DNA of 64,000 nt, from contig NZ_CP157456.1 in the NCBI RefSeq assembly GCF_041549525.1, positions 1,674,001 through 1,738,000 on the forward strand. The letters run 5' to 3'. The translations under genes were made by a program, and so were the position numbers. Each line of letters starts with the position of its first letter. Position 1 is the first letter of the stretch. Shown here one piece after another: positions 15,992 to 24,737 of the stretch. A model generated the notes under the pieces. It was not told the origin of the DNA, ran no database searches, and saw nothing but the letters and a program-made list of their open reading frames with translations. The DNA is from Paenarthrobacter aurescens (GTDB lineage: Bacteria > Actinomycetota > Actinomycetes > Actinomycetales > Micrococcaceae).

Positions 15992-16750
15992 CTATTCGAG
16001 CACGTTCAGCGTCAGCTCCACGGCGTCCACAAATACTGCCAGCAAGGATGTCCCCAGTCCGGCAACCAGCAGGAGTCCGGGGTGCGCCAGTCCTACCACC
16101 ACGCGTTTAAGGCGGGGACGTCCACGGAGAAACTTCTTTGGTACGCGCGTCTTCACCGGTACCTGCCGCCAACCCCGCAATCGCCGCAGGAACCATGCGC
16201 AGCGGACGATGAAGGCCATCCACAGGACGGAGAGAACCAGCGGAACTGCGGCCAGCATAAGGTTGAAACCCAGGGCCGTGACTTCCTTCTCGGAATCGCC
16301 GATCACGGTCTGGATGGTGGTGGAGATGGAGGCACTCATCACCACCGAGGCTGCCCACACCATGAATGCTGCTATCAGTGCGAGGAACCGAACAAAGAAA
16401 TGGCCGAGCACGGTTGAGTCCACTGCGCGGAGATGGCTGCGAGGCGTGGCATGGAGCACCAGCAGCGTGGAAATCAGGGTGGGAAGGGCGGCAACGAAGA
16501 CCAGCAGGTACCAGGTCCATCCGGCCAGGTCCACCACTTCGTCCAGGACGATCAGCCCCGCCCACACCACGGTCCATGCCCAGCCGGCATAGAGCGGGTG
16601 TGCCACCAGCCATTGTGGCAGCCACGTATCCCGCTCAGACCTTGCTTTGGGAACTGTTTGTACAGCCTTGGCAGGTTCCTCGCTTGGCGCTTCCAGGGCG
16701 CCGTCCACGGCGGCTGCCTGGGCTTGCCCGTTTCCCCCACCTTCAGTCAT
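15992..16750 (-). CDS. Five-helix membrane protein of unknown function
   Basis: A 252-residue integral membrane protein. The first 48 residues are hydrophilic, followed by hydrophobic segments at about 53-73, 78-100, 115-138, 159-187 and 217-244, with an Arg/Lys-rich cytoplasmic loop at about 189-216. No transporter or enzyme motif is visible. It converges on xerD with eight bases between the stops, and its upstream region is shared with the divergent NUDIX gene. I do not recognise the family. Confidence 0.8.
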   Translation of the reverse strand: MTEGGGNGQAQAAAVDGALEAPSEEPAKAVQTVPKARSERDTWLPQWLVAHPLYAGWAWTVVWAGLIVLDEVVDLAGWTWYLLVFVAALPTLISTLLVLHATPRSHLRAVDSTVLGHFFVRFLALIAAFMVWAASVVMSASISTTIQTVIGDSEKEVTALGFNLMLAAVPLVLSVLWMAFIVRCAWFLRRLRGWRQVPVKTRVPKKFLRGRPRLKRVVVGLAHPGLLLVAGLGTSLLAVFVDAVELTLNVLE

Positions 16751-16806
16751 GGGCTCACTGTAGCAATGGCGGCTGCGACGGGGGAGATCAGGTTAAGGTA
16801 GGCAGC

Positions 16807-17304
16807 ATGACTGCAGCCCATGTGACTTTGTGCTTCCTCCTCCGTGACGGCGCGGACGGCGAGCATGTCCTGCTCGGAACCAAGAAGACAGGTTTCGGCA
16901 GGGGAAAGGTGGTGGGCGTTGGCGGGCACGTTGAGTTGGGCGAGACGGCTTCACAGGCTGCCTGCCGGGAGGTCATGGAGGAAATCAACGTGGTGGTGGC
17001 TGCTGAGGACCTGATTCCGGCGGGCACTGTGGACTTCGTTTTTCCGGCCAGGCCGGACTGGAACATGGCCACCACCGTGTTCCTGACCCGTACCTGGGAA
17101 GGAGAACCTTCCGAAAGCGACGAGATTGCCCCGGCATGGTTTCCGGTAACGGCACTTCCCGTGGACAGAATGTGGGCTGATGCCGAACACTGGCTGCCGG
17201 CCATGATCGCCGGCCGGCGCATCGCCGTGCGGGTGGCGCTGGCTGCCGATAACGAGAATGTGGCTGACGTCCACACCATTGATTGGGTGGAACCCCGGCT
17301 GTAG
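16807..17304 (+). CDS. MutT-like NUDIX hydrolase
   Basis: A 165-residue NUDIX protein. The Nudix box GHVELGETASQAACREVMEE (continuing INV) lies at about residues 39-61, with all catalytic glutamates present. The sequence resembles human MTH1-type 8-oxo-dGTP diphosphatases (ending of box, FGRGKVVGVGGHVE, and PDWNM later), so sanitising oxidised nucleotides is the likely role. The start ATG 16807 follows a 56-base gap from the divergent membrane protein gene. It is unrelated in sequence detail to the ADP-ribose-type NUDIX gene 1.8 kb away. Confidence 0.88.
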   Translation: MTAAHVTLCFLLRDGADGEHVLLGTKKTGFGRGKVVGVGGHVELGETASQAACREVMEEINVVVAAEDLIPAGTVDFVFPARPDWNMATTVFLTRTWEGEPSESDEIAPAWFPVTALPVDRMWADAEHWLPAMIAGRRIAVRVALAADNENVADVHTIDWVEPRL

Positions 17305-17312
17305 CAGAAAGA

Positions 17313-17358
17313 ACGACGCCGGTCCGCCTCACCGCAAGGCGAGGCGGACCGGCGTCGT
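17313..17358. terminator. Bidirectional terminator between NUDIX gene and prpC
   Basis: A perfect 18-bp GC-rich stem (17313-17330 with 17341-17358) around a 10-base loop lies between two converging genes and can serve both. Confidence 0.85.
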
Positions 17359-17383
17359 ACATCATGATGAAAATCCGAAGGCG

Positions 17384-18523
17384 TTAGGGGACGTGCCGCT
17401 CTTCGGGCCCGTTGTATTCACTCAACGGGCGGATCAGCGAGTTGGAGGCAACCTGCTCCATGACGTGTGCGGTCCAGCCGGTGATGCGGCTGGCAACGAA
17501 CAGCGGGGTGAAGGTCTGGGTGTCGAAGCCCATGAGGTGGTAGGTGGGGCCGGCGGGGTAGTCGAGGTTGGGTTTGATGGCCTTGGCCTCATCCATGGCC
17601 TGCTCGAGCCCGTTGTACAGACCGAGGAGTTCGGGCCGGCCGTAGTGGGCGATCATCTTGTCCAGGGCGGCTTTCATGGTGGGCACGCGGGAGTCTCCGT
17701 GCTTGTAGACGCGGTGTCCGAAGCCCATGACCTTCTTTTTCTGTGCGAGGGCGTCTTCCATCCAGGCCCGGGCACGCGTGGCAGCTTCCTCGAGGGACTC
17801 TTCGCTGCGGATGCCGATCTCGTCAAAGGTGTGCATGACAGCTTCGTTGGCTCCACCGTGCAGCGGACCCTTGAGAGCACCGATCGCCGCCGTCACGGCC
17901 GAGTGCAGGTCCGAGAGCGTGGAGGTGACCACGCGGGCGGTGAACGTGGAGGCGTTAAAGGAGTGCTCGGCGTAAAGGATCATGGAGACGTTGAACGCTT
18001 CCACCACTTCATCCACAGGCTCTTCGCCGAAGGTCATCCAGAGGAAGTTGGCCGAGTAGTCCAGGTCTTCCCGGGGTTCGATCACGTCCTGGCCGCGGCG
18101 GCGGCGCTGGTCGTAAGCAACCACGGCGGGCATGGCAGCCCAGAGGTCGATCGCTTTCTTCATGTTCGCCTCGGGTGAGGAGTCCTCAGCCAGTTCGTGG
18201 CGCGCGCCCAGCACGGAAGCTGCCGTGCGGCAGACGTCCATGGGGTGGGAGGTGGTGGGCAAGGCATCCACTACCGTCTTGACCACGGGGTCCAGTGCGC
18301 GGCCGGCGCGTTCCCGGGCCGTGAATTCCGCGAGCTGTGTTTGGTTGGGCAGTTCGCCGTTCCACAGCAGGTAGGCCACTTCTTCGAAGCTGCATTTGGC
18401 GGCCAGTTCCTGCACCGGATACCCGCGGTACAGCAGCGAGTTGGTGTCCGGATTGACCTTCGAGACGGCGGTGTAGTCCACCACGACGCCGGCAAGGCCC
18501 TTTTTGATGTCTTCAGCAACCAC
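17384..18523 (-). CDS. prpC: 2-methylcitrate synthase / citrate synthase
   Basis: It condenses propionyl-CoA with oxaloacetate to 2-methylcitrate, the first step of the methylcitrate cycle. The 379-residue protein has citrate-synthase signatures GPLHGGANEAVM near residue 215 and GFGHRVYKHGD near 265 and is of the short, dimeric type II-like form used for propionate. The GTG start at 18523 follows AAGGAG by six bases. It is the last gene of gntR-prpD-prpB-prpC, 75 bases after prpB, and ends at a strong terminator. Confidence 0.94.
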   Translation of the reverse strand: MVAEDIKKGLAGVVVDYTAVSKVNPDTNSLLYRGYPVQELAAKCSFEEVAYLLWNGELPNQTQLAEFTARERAGRALDPVVKTVVDALPTTSHPMDVCRTAASVLGARHELAEDSSPEANMKKAIDLWAAMPAVVAYDQRRRRGQDVIEPREDLDYSANFLWMTFGEEPVDEVVEAFNVSMILYAEHSFNASTFTARVVTSTLSDLHSAVTAAIGALKGPLHGGANEAVMHTFDEIGIRSEESLEEAATRARAWMEDALAQKKKVMGFGHRVYKHGDSRVPTMKAALDKMIAHYGRPELLGLYNGLEQAMDEAKAIKPNLDYPAGPTYHLMGFDTQTFTPLFVASRITGWTAHVMEQVASNSLIRPLSEYNGPEERHVP

Positions 18524-18598
18524 GCTGAACTCCTTCGTTCATGGAGCAGGCGCTCCGGGTGTCCGGAATGCCTGCGTTCCCCTTGATGAATCCGGAAC

Positions 18599-19504
18599 CT
18601 AGCGGACGCCAGGAACCTGGAAGTTGAATACGCCGGTATCGAATTGGTTGTATGCCTCGTAGTCGACGAGTTCGTAGAGGCGCGCACGCGTGAGCATGTT
18701 CTCCACGTGCGCTTCCTGGGTCCCCGCAGCCTTGATCGATTCCAGAGTACGCTCTGCAGCGCCCATGGCAATCCTGAGAAGGGTGACGGGGTAGATGACC
18801 ATGTTCACCCCCACTGCCTGGAGTTGGTCAACGGTGAAGAGTTCGCTTTTGCCGAACTCGGTCATGTTGGCCAGGATGGGGACGTCCACGGCGTCCCGGA
18901 TGGCTTGGAACTCGCTCAAATCGCGCATGGCTTCGGGGAAGATCGCGTCCGCGCCGGCGTCCACCAACGCACGGGCCCGGTTTTGTGCGGCCTGGATCCC
19001 TTCGACGGCGCGGATGTCGGTGCGGGCCATGATGAGGAAGTTCGGGTCGCGTCGTGCGTCGGCTGCTGCGCGGATGCGTTTGGTGGCGGTGTCGATGTCC
19101 ACCACGTTCTTGCCGTCCAGGTGGCCGCAGCGTTTGGGGTTGAATTGGTCTTCGATGTGGCAGCCTGCCAGGCCCGCGTTTTCGAGTTCCTGGATGGTGC
19201 GGGCCACGTTCATGGGTTCGCCGAAGCCGGTGTCCGCGTCCACCAGGGAGGGCAGGTCCGTCATGCGGGCGATCTGCCCGGCCCTGGTGGCAACTTCGGT
19301 GAGCGTGGTCAGGCCGATGTCCGGCAGGCCGAGGTCGTTGGCCAGGACCGCGCCGGAGATGTAGACCCCGGCGAAGCCTTTCTCCTCGATCAGCCGGGCC
19401 GAGAGCGGGTTGAACGCTCCAGGGAACTGCTGGATTTTTCCCGAGTCAAGCAGTTCCCGCAGCTTCACCCGCTTCTGTTCGGGGGTGACTTTGGAGTACA
19501 GCAT
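18599..19504 (-). CDS. prpB: 2-methylisocitrate lyase
   Basis: It splits 2-methylisocitrate into pyruvate and succinate. The 301-residue protein belongs to the isocitrate lyase/PEP mutase fold: DADTGFGEP near residue 89 gives metal ligands and KRCGHLDGK near 127 is the catalytic loop with the methylisocitrate-specific form of the KKCGH motif. Its ATG immediately follows the TAA of prpD (TAAATG), so translation is probably coupled. Confidence 0.95.
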   Translation of the reverse strand: MLYSKVTPEQKRVKLRELLDSGKIQQFPGAFNPLSARLIEEKGFAGVYISGAVLANDLGLPDIGLTTLTEVATRAGQIARMTDLPSLVDADTGFGEPMNVARTIQELENAGLAGCHIEDQFNPKRCGHLDGKNVVDIDTATKRIRAAADARRDPNFLIMARTDIRAVEGIQAAQNRARALVDAGADAIFPEAMRDLSEFQAIRDAVDVPILANMTEFGKSELFTVDQLQAVGVNMVIYPVTLLRIAMGAAERTLESIKAAGTQEAHVENMLTRARLYELVDYEAYNQFDTGVFNFQVPGVR

Positions 19505-21025
19505 TTAGAACAGCCCCTTGGGTGCGTTGTTGAGGTCGATCACGCCGGGCGCTGCGGTGATGTTCAGCTGGTCCAGTTCGCCGGCTCCGAGTTCGGTGAC
19601 GCGTTCGACGGCGGCGAGGAACCTTTCGATTTCGGCTTCCTCCACAAGACCGGCGGCGAGGGTGCGGAACTTGTTGACGTATTGCTCGCGGGCGAACGGC
19701 CGGGCACCGAGCGGGTGAGCGTCAGCCACCGCGATCTGATCGGTAATGACCGTGCCGTCGGTGAGGGTGATTTCCACGGAACCGCCGAAGGCCTTCTCCG
19801 CGATGTCCAGGGAGTGGTACCGGCGGGTCCATTCGGGGTCTTCCACCGTGGTGACCTTGTGCCAGAGTTCCACGGTGTCAGGGCGGGCAGCGCGCTCGGG
19901 GGCGTAGGAGTCCACGTGGTGCCAGGCGCCGTCCTGCAGGGCGACGGTGAAGATGTACGGGATGGAGTGGTCCAGGGTTTCGCGGGACGCGGTGGGGGAG
20001 TACTTCTGGGGATCGTTCGCGCCGGAGCCGATCACGTAGTGGGTATGGTGGCTGGTCTTGATCAGCACCGATTCCACGTTGGCCGGGTCCGTGGTTTCCG
20101 GGTGCTCGCGGTTGAGCTTGCGGGCGAGGTCGATCCACGCCTGCGCCTGGTATTCGGCGGAGTGTTCCTTGGTGTAGGTGTCCAGGATGGCGCGCTTGGC
20201 TTCACCGGGCAGCGGCAGTGGGACCTCGTAGGAGGCGTCCGGGCCGTCCAGCATCCAGGCGATCACGCCGTCTTCGCCTTCGTAGATCGGCACGGGGGAG
20301 GTCTGGCCGCGCATGGAGCGGTCCACGGCTTCGACGGCCATCTTGCCCGCGAACGCCGGGGCGTGGGCTTTCCAGGTGGAGATTTCACCCTTGCGGGACT
20401 GCCTGGTGGCAGTGGTGGTGTGCAGGGCCTGGCCCACGGACTGGAAGATCGTCTCCACGTCCAGGCCAAGAAGGGTGCCGATGCCGGCTGCGGCGGAGGG
20501 GCCGAGGTGGGCCACATGGTCGATCTTGTGTTTGTGCAGGCAGATGGCCTTGACCAGGTTGACCTGGATTTCGTAGCCGGTGGCGATGGCCCGGACCAGG
20601 TCCGCGCCGTTGGAGCCCACGTGCTGGGCGACGGCCAGGATCGGCGGGATGTTGTCCCCGGGGTGGGAGTAGTCCGCGGCCAGGAACGTGTCGTGATAAT
20701 CGAGTTCACGTACAGCCACGCCGTTGGCCCAGGCGGCCCACTCGGGGGAGACCTGCTCGGCGATGCCGAACACGTGGGCGCCCTTGCCGTTGGCGGACGG
20801 GGAATGGGTCAATGCCTGCGCCCGGGCCGCGACGATCGGTGCGCGGTTCAGCGAGGCGATCGCCACCGAGGCGTTATCGATGATCCGGTTGATCACCATG
20901 TCCGTAACCTCAGGGGACACTTCGACGGGGTCGGCGGCGACCACGGCGATCTTGTGCGCCAACTGCTCCTCGCGGGGAAGGTTCTCCTCGGACTTGTAAA
21001 CGCGGACGTGATGGTTCTTAACCAT
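19505..21025 (-). CDS. prpD: 2-methylcitrate dehydratase
   Basis: It dehydrates 2-methylcitrate to 2-methyl-cis-aconitate. The 506-residue protein is a full-length MmgE/PrpD family member with conserved stretches near the N-terminus ([14 protein letters not shown]) and [19 protein letters not shown] near residue 110. No acnM/prpF pair is seen, so hydration to methylisocitrate probably relies on aconitase elsewhere. It is the first enzyme gene after the gntR regulator, 42 bases downstream of it. Confidence 0.95.
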   Translation of the reverse strand: MVKNHHVRVYKSEENLPREEQLAHKIAVVAADPVEVSPEVTDMVINRIIDNASVAIASLNRAPIVAARAQALTHSPSANGKGAHVFGIAEQVSPEWAAWANGVAVRELDYHDTFLAADYSHPGDNIPPILAVAQHVGSNGADLVRAIATGYEIQVNLVKAICLHKHKIDHVAHLGPSAAAGIGTLLGLDVETIFQSVGQALHTTTATRQSRKGEISTWKAHAPAFAGKMAVEAVDRSMRGQTSPVPIYEGEDGVIAWMLDGPDASYEVPLPLPGEAKRAILDTYTKEHSAEYQAQAWIDLARKLNREHPETTDPANVESVLIKTSHHTHYVIGSGANDPQKYSPTASRETLDHSIPYIFTVALQDGAWHHVDSYAPERAARPDTVELWHKVTTVEDPEWTRRYHSLDIAEKAFGGSVEITLTDGTVITDQIAVADAHPLGARPFAREQYVNKFRTLAAGLVEEAEIERFLAAVERVTELGAGELDQLNITAAPGVIDLNNAPKGLF

Positions 21026-21038
21026 GGTGCTCCTTCTA

Positions 21039-21070
21039 GGCGGTGCTATTTCTCGGCAGTGCTATTTCTA
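21039..21070. repeat. 16-bp tandem duplication between gntR and prpD
   Basis: Copies 21039-21054 and 21055-21070 share GGCRGTGCTATTTCTM with two differences. The second copy contains the gntR stop codon, so the duplication lies exactly in the junction of the two genes. Confidence 0.8.
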
Positions 21071-21724
21071 CGCAGGGTGTTTCAGGGCAGGGGTGTGGGC
21101 GGCTTTGACGTGGGTGAGGCTGCGATGCAGGTGGACTGTGGTGGCGGCTTCGGCCAGCCTTGGATTGCCGGCTGCGATGGCCTCGGCGATCGCAGCATGC
21201 TCTGCCGCCGCCGCATGGAGCCTGGCGGCGTCGTCAGCTGCCAGGCGGCGGACACGCACCAGGTGCACGCGCAGGCTGCGCATGGCATGGGCCAGGTAGG
21301 AATTGGAAATCGCGGTATCGATCGCATCATCCAAACGGCTCACCAGGGCGTAGTAGTCATGGCGTGCGGGATCCTGGTCGCGAAGCAGTTCAGGAGCCAG
21401 CAGCAATTGGGTGTGCAACGCCGCAAAGACCCCGGGATCTCCACGTTGGGCAGCCAATGCAGCGGCCCGGACTTCCAAGGTTTCGCGCAATTCGAACAGT
21501 TCGTCAATGCTATCCAGCGAGATATCGGTGACGACGACGCCGCGGCCTCCCGCCGCCGTCGTCAATCCTTCCGCGGTCAGCCGGCTCAGCGCCTCCCGGA
21601 CGGGGGTGCGGGATACTCCGAGGCGTTCGGATTGCTCAACTTCCGCCAGGACAGTGCCCGGACGGAGACGCCATTCAATGATGTCTTCACGGAGAGCGTT
21701 GTAAGCCCGATCACTGGCGCGCAT
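21068..21724 (-). CDS. GntR/FadR-family regulator of the prp operon
   Basis: A 218-residue transcriptional regulator. The start is the ATG at 21724 (MRASDRAYNALREDI), which opens the winged helix; the frame extends upstream but crosses the operator. The GntR helix-turn-helix SERLGVSRTPVREALSRL lies near residues 29-46, and an FCD-type all-helical effector domain fills about 80-210. It heads the prp genes on the same strand, and two identical TGTATACA palindromes flank its promoter, which fits autoregulation and control of propionate breakdown. The effector, perhaps a methylcitrate-cycle intermediate or propionyl-CoA, is inference. Confidence 0.88.
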   Translation of the reverse strand: MRASDRAYNALREDIIEWRLRPGTVLAEVEQSERLGVSRTPVREALSRLTAEGLTTAAGGRGVVVTDISLDSIDELFELRETLEVRAAALAAQRGDPGVFAALHTQLLLAPELLRDQDPARHDYYALVSRLDDAIDTAISNSYLAHAMRSLRVHLVRVRRLAADDAARLHAAAAEHAAIAEAIAAGNPRLAEAATTVHLHRSLTHVKAAHTPALKHPA

Positions 21725-21731
21725 GCCACTA

Positions 21732-21741
21732 CTGTATACAT
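21732..21741. promoter_or_regulatory. Proximal GntR operator candidate
   Basis: CTGTATACAT (reverse strand ATGTATACAG) contains the perfect palindrome TGTATACA at 21733-21740, about eight bases upstream of the gntR start codon. FadR-type GntR proteins often bind GTATAC-like palindromes. Confidence 0.65.
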
Positions 21742-21783
21742 AAGTAGCGCAATAGGCGATCAAGGGCACCTAATATTCACCTT

Positions 21784-21793
21784 CTGTATACAT
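21784..21793. promoter_or_regulatory. Distal GntR operator candidate
   Basis: A second CTGTATACAT has its palindrome at 21785-21792, identical to the proximal site and 52 bp from it, about five helical turns. It lies at the end of the downstream-neighbour methyltransferase gene junction. Confidence 0.65.
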
Positions 21794-22882
21794 TCAGCTC
21801 TTGGCGATGAAGTATGCGTTGAACGGGTCCTCTTCCAGTTCCTTCACCTCAACGCTCCCGAAACCCGCGTTCCGCAACATATCCGTGGCTTTCTCCCTGC
21901 CCCACACAGTGCCCAGGCCCTCGCCACCTTGACCCAGGGAAACCGCCATGCAGTGGAAGGTGGAAATGGTGTACAGGAACCCGGCCCACGGCAGCCCCCC
22001 ATTCTCCTCCAATCGGCTCGAGGCGTTGATATCCACCATGAGGAAAGTTCCGCCGGGCCTAAGCGCAGCTTGAATGTTTGCCAGAACCTCGGCTGGGTGT
22101 GCTTGGTCGTGGATGGCGTCGAACGCTGTGACCAGGTCAAAGGCCTCCACAACTTCAAGACCGGTGACGTCCTGGAGTTCGAAGTGAACATTCAACAGTC
22201 CCAGTGCCGCGGCTTCTGCGGCAGCGGCCGTTATGGCCTCGGCAGAAAAGTCGTAGCCGGTGAAAGAACTGGCCGGGAAAGCATTGGCCATCAGATTCAA
22301 CGCATGCCCTTCTCCACATCCAATGTCCGCCACGGAGATGCCCCTGCGCAGTGCCTCCACACAGCCTGTCAGAGGAAGAATCGTCTCCAGGAGGGAAGCG
22401 TCGTTCACAGCGGCGCTCTCGGAAGCCATGATGCGGTGGAACCGCGGATAGTCCTCGTAGCTGGTTCCGCCACCTGTATAAAAGGCCTGGGCGATCTTCG
22501 GAGCCACCTCGCCCATGAGTGCAACGTACTGAAGAGTCCGCGCCAGATTTTCAGTGCCCGCCCCTGTCACCACTGGCACAAATTCGGGACGCAGGACATA
22601 AGTTCCCGGGTCCGCTTGGTAGTTCACTAACCCGGCCGAGGTCATGCCGCCCAACCATTCCCTTACATAGCGCTCATTAAGGCCGGAGGCATCGGCAATA
22701 AGGCTGCTGGAGGCTGCCGGCAGGGCTTTCAAGGTCTCGAACAAACCCGTTTGGTGTCCAACGCCAATCAGCAGGGCGATGGAGGAGTCGTTGAGTATTC
22801 CAATCATCCGGGCGGCGGCCTGTTCCACGCTGTCCTGATGAGGCGTCGAGGTTTCCTGCTGTTGAATGTGGTCGGTTTTCAT
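21794..22882 (-). CDS. SAM-dependent methyltransferase with N-terminal winged helix
   Basis: A 362-residue protein. The start is ATG 22882 because AAAGGAC lies seven bases upstream; the frame continues further but without support. Residues about 20-110 resemble the winged-helix dimerisation domain found in small-molecule O-methyltransferases and in Rv2258c-like proteins, and the Rossmann domain follows with the SAM motif VADIGCGEGHALNL near residue 175 and acidic FTGYDFS. The substrate is unknown. The LuxR-type gene upstream on the same strand (144 bases away) may control it. Confidence 0.85.
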   Translation of the reverse strand: MKTDHIQQQETSTPHQDSVEQAAARMIGILNDSSIALLIGVGHQTGLFETLKALPAASSSLIADASGLNERYVREWLGGMTSAGLVNYQADPGTYVLRPEFVPVVTGAGTENLARTLQYVALMGEVAPKIAQAFYTGGGTSYEDYPRFHRIMASESAAVNDASLLETILPLTGCVEALRRGISVADIGCGEGHALNLMANAFPASSFTGYDFSAEAITAAAAEAAALGLLNVHFELQDVTGLEVVEAFDLVTAFDAIHDQAHPAEVLANIQAALRPGGTFLMVDINASSRLEENGGLPWAGFLYTISTFHCMAVSLGQGGEGLGTVWGREKATDMLRNAGFGSVEVKELEEDPFNAYFIAKS

Positions 22883-23026
22883 GTCCGGTCCTTTGTGATC
22901 CGGGGGCCGGTTCACCCGGCCGGTTGCCCGCAACTTCACGCTATTGCCCGAACCCGGGCCCCGGCATCGGGGGAATTGCGCATCTTTCGGGGAGGGACAT
23001 GAGGCAAATGATGCAGGGTCCGGGCA

Positions 23027-24682
23027 TCAGGACCTCCGACGCTCCGGGATGCCATGCTGGCGGGCCCAGGCGGCGGCAGCTGTTCTGGATGAGACACCGA
23101 TCTTGGTGAAGATGTTTGTCAGGTGCCGTCCGGCGGTCTTTTCGGAGATCGTCAGCGTCGCTGCGATTTCCCGGTTGCTCGAACCTGACATTACGCACGC
23201 GAGCACCTCCACTTCACGGGAGGTCAATCCGCCCGGCTCCCCGGACGTTTTGGGCCAGTAACTGGTGGCAGCGCCCAGCTGGGTGCGGATAGCGGCAGCT
23301 GTTGCCCTCTCCGCGCGGGCAGCACGGTGCTCGCCCCTGGCTGCCATGACGAAGGCAAGGCGATGATGAATTTCCGCCAGCTCGTACCGCAGATGTTGGG
23401 ATCTGTACACCTTCGCAGCGGCCTCCAGTGCCGTCACCGCCTCAGGCCATTGTTGTTCTGCCATCAGCACCGAGCCGCGGGCTTGATTGGCCCGGCCCAG
23501 AAAGCCCGGGCTGCCGTAGCGGGACGCCGTTGCCTCCAGCTCCTTGCAGTAGATCTCGGCCTCCGCCGGATTCTCAAGCGCGAGCAGCTCCACCATCGGC
23601 AGGAGGAGCCATGCCCGTCCCAGAGGTCCGCGCTCGGCCAGGGCCGCTCTGAGTGCGTCCACAGCGGCCTCTGTCCTGCCCGCCTGTGCAAGGAGCAGCG
23701 CGGAGCCAGGCTGCGCGTCCACTCCCAGCTTCCGGGCCTCTGCAAAGGCGGCAGCCGCACCCGTGGCGTCACCGCGTCGCCGGCGGATCTCACCCAGCTC
23801 ACAGAAGCAGTCCGCGGCAATCCAGCCGTGGGCGTTTCTCAGGCGCTCGCTGAGCTGGGAGATCTCAGGCTCAACCTGGGCCCAGTTGCCCTCAGCGCTG
23901 AGTAACTGAAGTTCATGTACGCGGACAACCCCCGCGTACATGAATGACGTTGACAGCCCTGCGCACCATGAGGCCATGGCATCGGTCCAGGCCCTCATGC
24001 GGGCGTAGTCCGCCATCTCGTAACAGAGATGGATGACAGAGCAGTAGATATCGCCGCCCCATTCAGGAGGCAGTTCCCCGGCCAGGACGGGGAGCATCGC
24101 TTCGTCGAGGTCCCGGAAGCCGTTCCTTGCATCCCCGCTGCGTACCGCCGCCAGTCCGGCCAACATCGAGGCAAATCCCGCCAGTTCCGGTGCCACCAAC
24201 CGGTGGGACAACTCTTTCAACCGGATGGAGGCCTCCAAGGCCGGTCCGGGATCCCCTTCCAGGTAGATCGCATCGTTCCCTTCCAGGTACAGGAGGTAAC
24301 CGTGCTCAACAGACTCCGGCAGGCTCTCCAACAGCAGGCGGGCACGATTGAGCCATGCAGAGGACACCGCGATATTTCCGCGCAGTCCCCACTGCAGGGA
24401 AAGCATCAAGGCAGCTCTTGCGGCGGACCGGGGGAGCCCGTTCGCTACCCTGCGGTGAAAGATTCCCTCGGACAGTGCCATGGAGCCCTGGACATCGCCG
24501 AGCCACCATTTGGAACGTGCCAGAATTTCCTGGTCTTCCACCCCGAGGGCCGTTTCGGCCGCGGCACACTCCATGGCCCGATTCGCAGCGTCCCAGTCTC
24601 CGCGGGCAAACGCCTCGCGGGCTTCGGTCACCAGCTGGGGCGTTGCAGACAGCGGGTGTGGTGGCAGCGACTGTTGTGACAT
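23027..24682 (-). CDS. LuxR-family regulator with TPR-like sensor region
   Basis: A 551-residue protein. Residues about 15-470 are alanine-rich helical repeats of TPR type, and the C-terminal 65 residues are a LuxR/GerE helix-turn-helix (LTSREVEVLACVMSGSSNRE, then EKTAGRHLTNIFTKIGV). There is no P-loop, so it is not a full MalT/LAL-type ATPase, although the build recalls the TPR-plus-HTH half of those proteins. It precedes a methyltransferase gene on the same strand and follows the two-component system by 56 bases. The ligand and target genes are unknown. Confidence 0.85.
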   Translation of the reverse strand: MSQQSLPPHPLSATPQLVTEAREAFARGDWDAANRAMECAAAETALGVEDQEILARSKWWLGDVQGSMALSEGIFHRRVANGLPRSAARAALMLSLQWGLRGNIAVSSAWLNRARLLLESLPESVEHGYLLYLEGNDAIYLEGDPGPALEASIRLKELSHRLVAPELAGFASMLAGLAAVRSGDARNGFRDLDEAMLPVLAGELPPEWGGDIYCSVIHLCYEMADYARMRAWTDAMASWCAGLSTSFMYAGVVRVHELQLLSAEGNWAQVEPEISQLSERLRNAHGWIAADCFCELGEIRRRRGDATGAAAAFAEARKLGVDAQPGSALLLAQAGRTEAAVDALRAALAERGPLGRAWLLLPMVELLALENPAEAEIYCKELEATASRYGSPGFLGRANQARGSVLMAEQQWPEAVTALEAAAKVYRSQHLRYELAEIHHRLAFVMAARGEHRAARAERATAAAIRTQLGAATSYWPKTSGEPGGLTSREVEVLACVMSGSSNREIAATLTISEKTAGRHLTNIFTKIGVSSRTAAAAWARQHGIPERRRS

Positions 24683-24737
24683 GGGAACTCCAGGCTCGCC
24701 ACCAGCTTACTGCCGGGCCGCGGGGAAGGGGAGGACC

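Noticed and set aside
18644..22630. A 1328-residue open frame on the plus strand across prpB-prpD
   Set aside because: It is antisense to well-recognised prp and gntR genes. Long antisense frames are common in high-GC DNA because stop codons are rare opposite biased codons.
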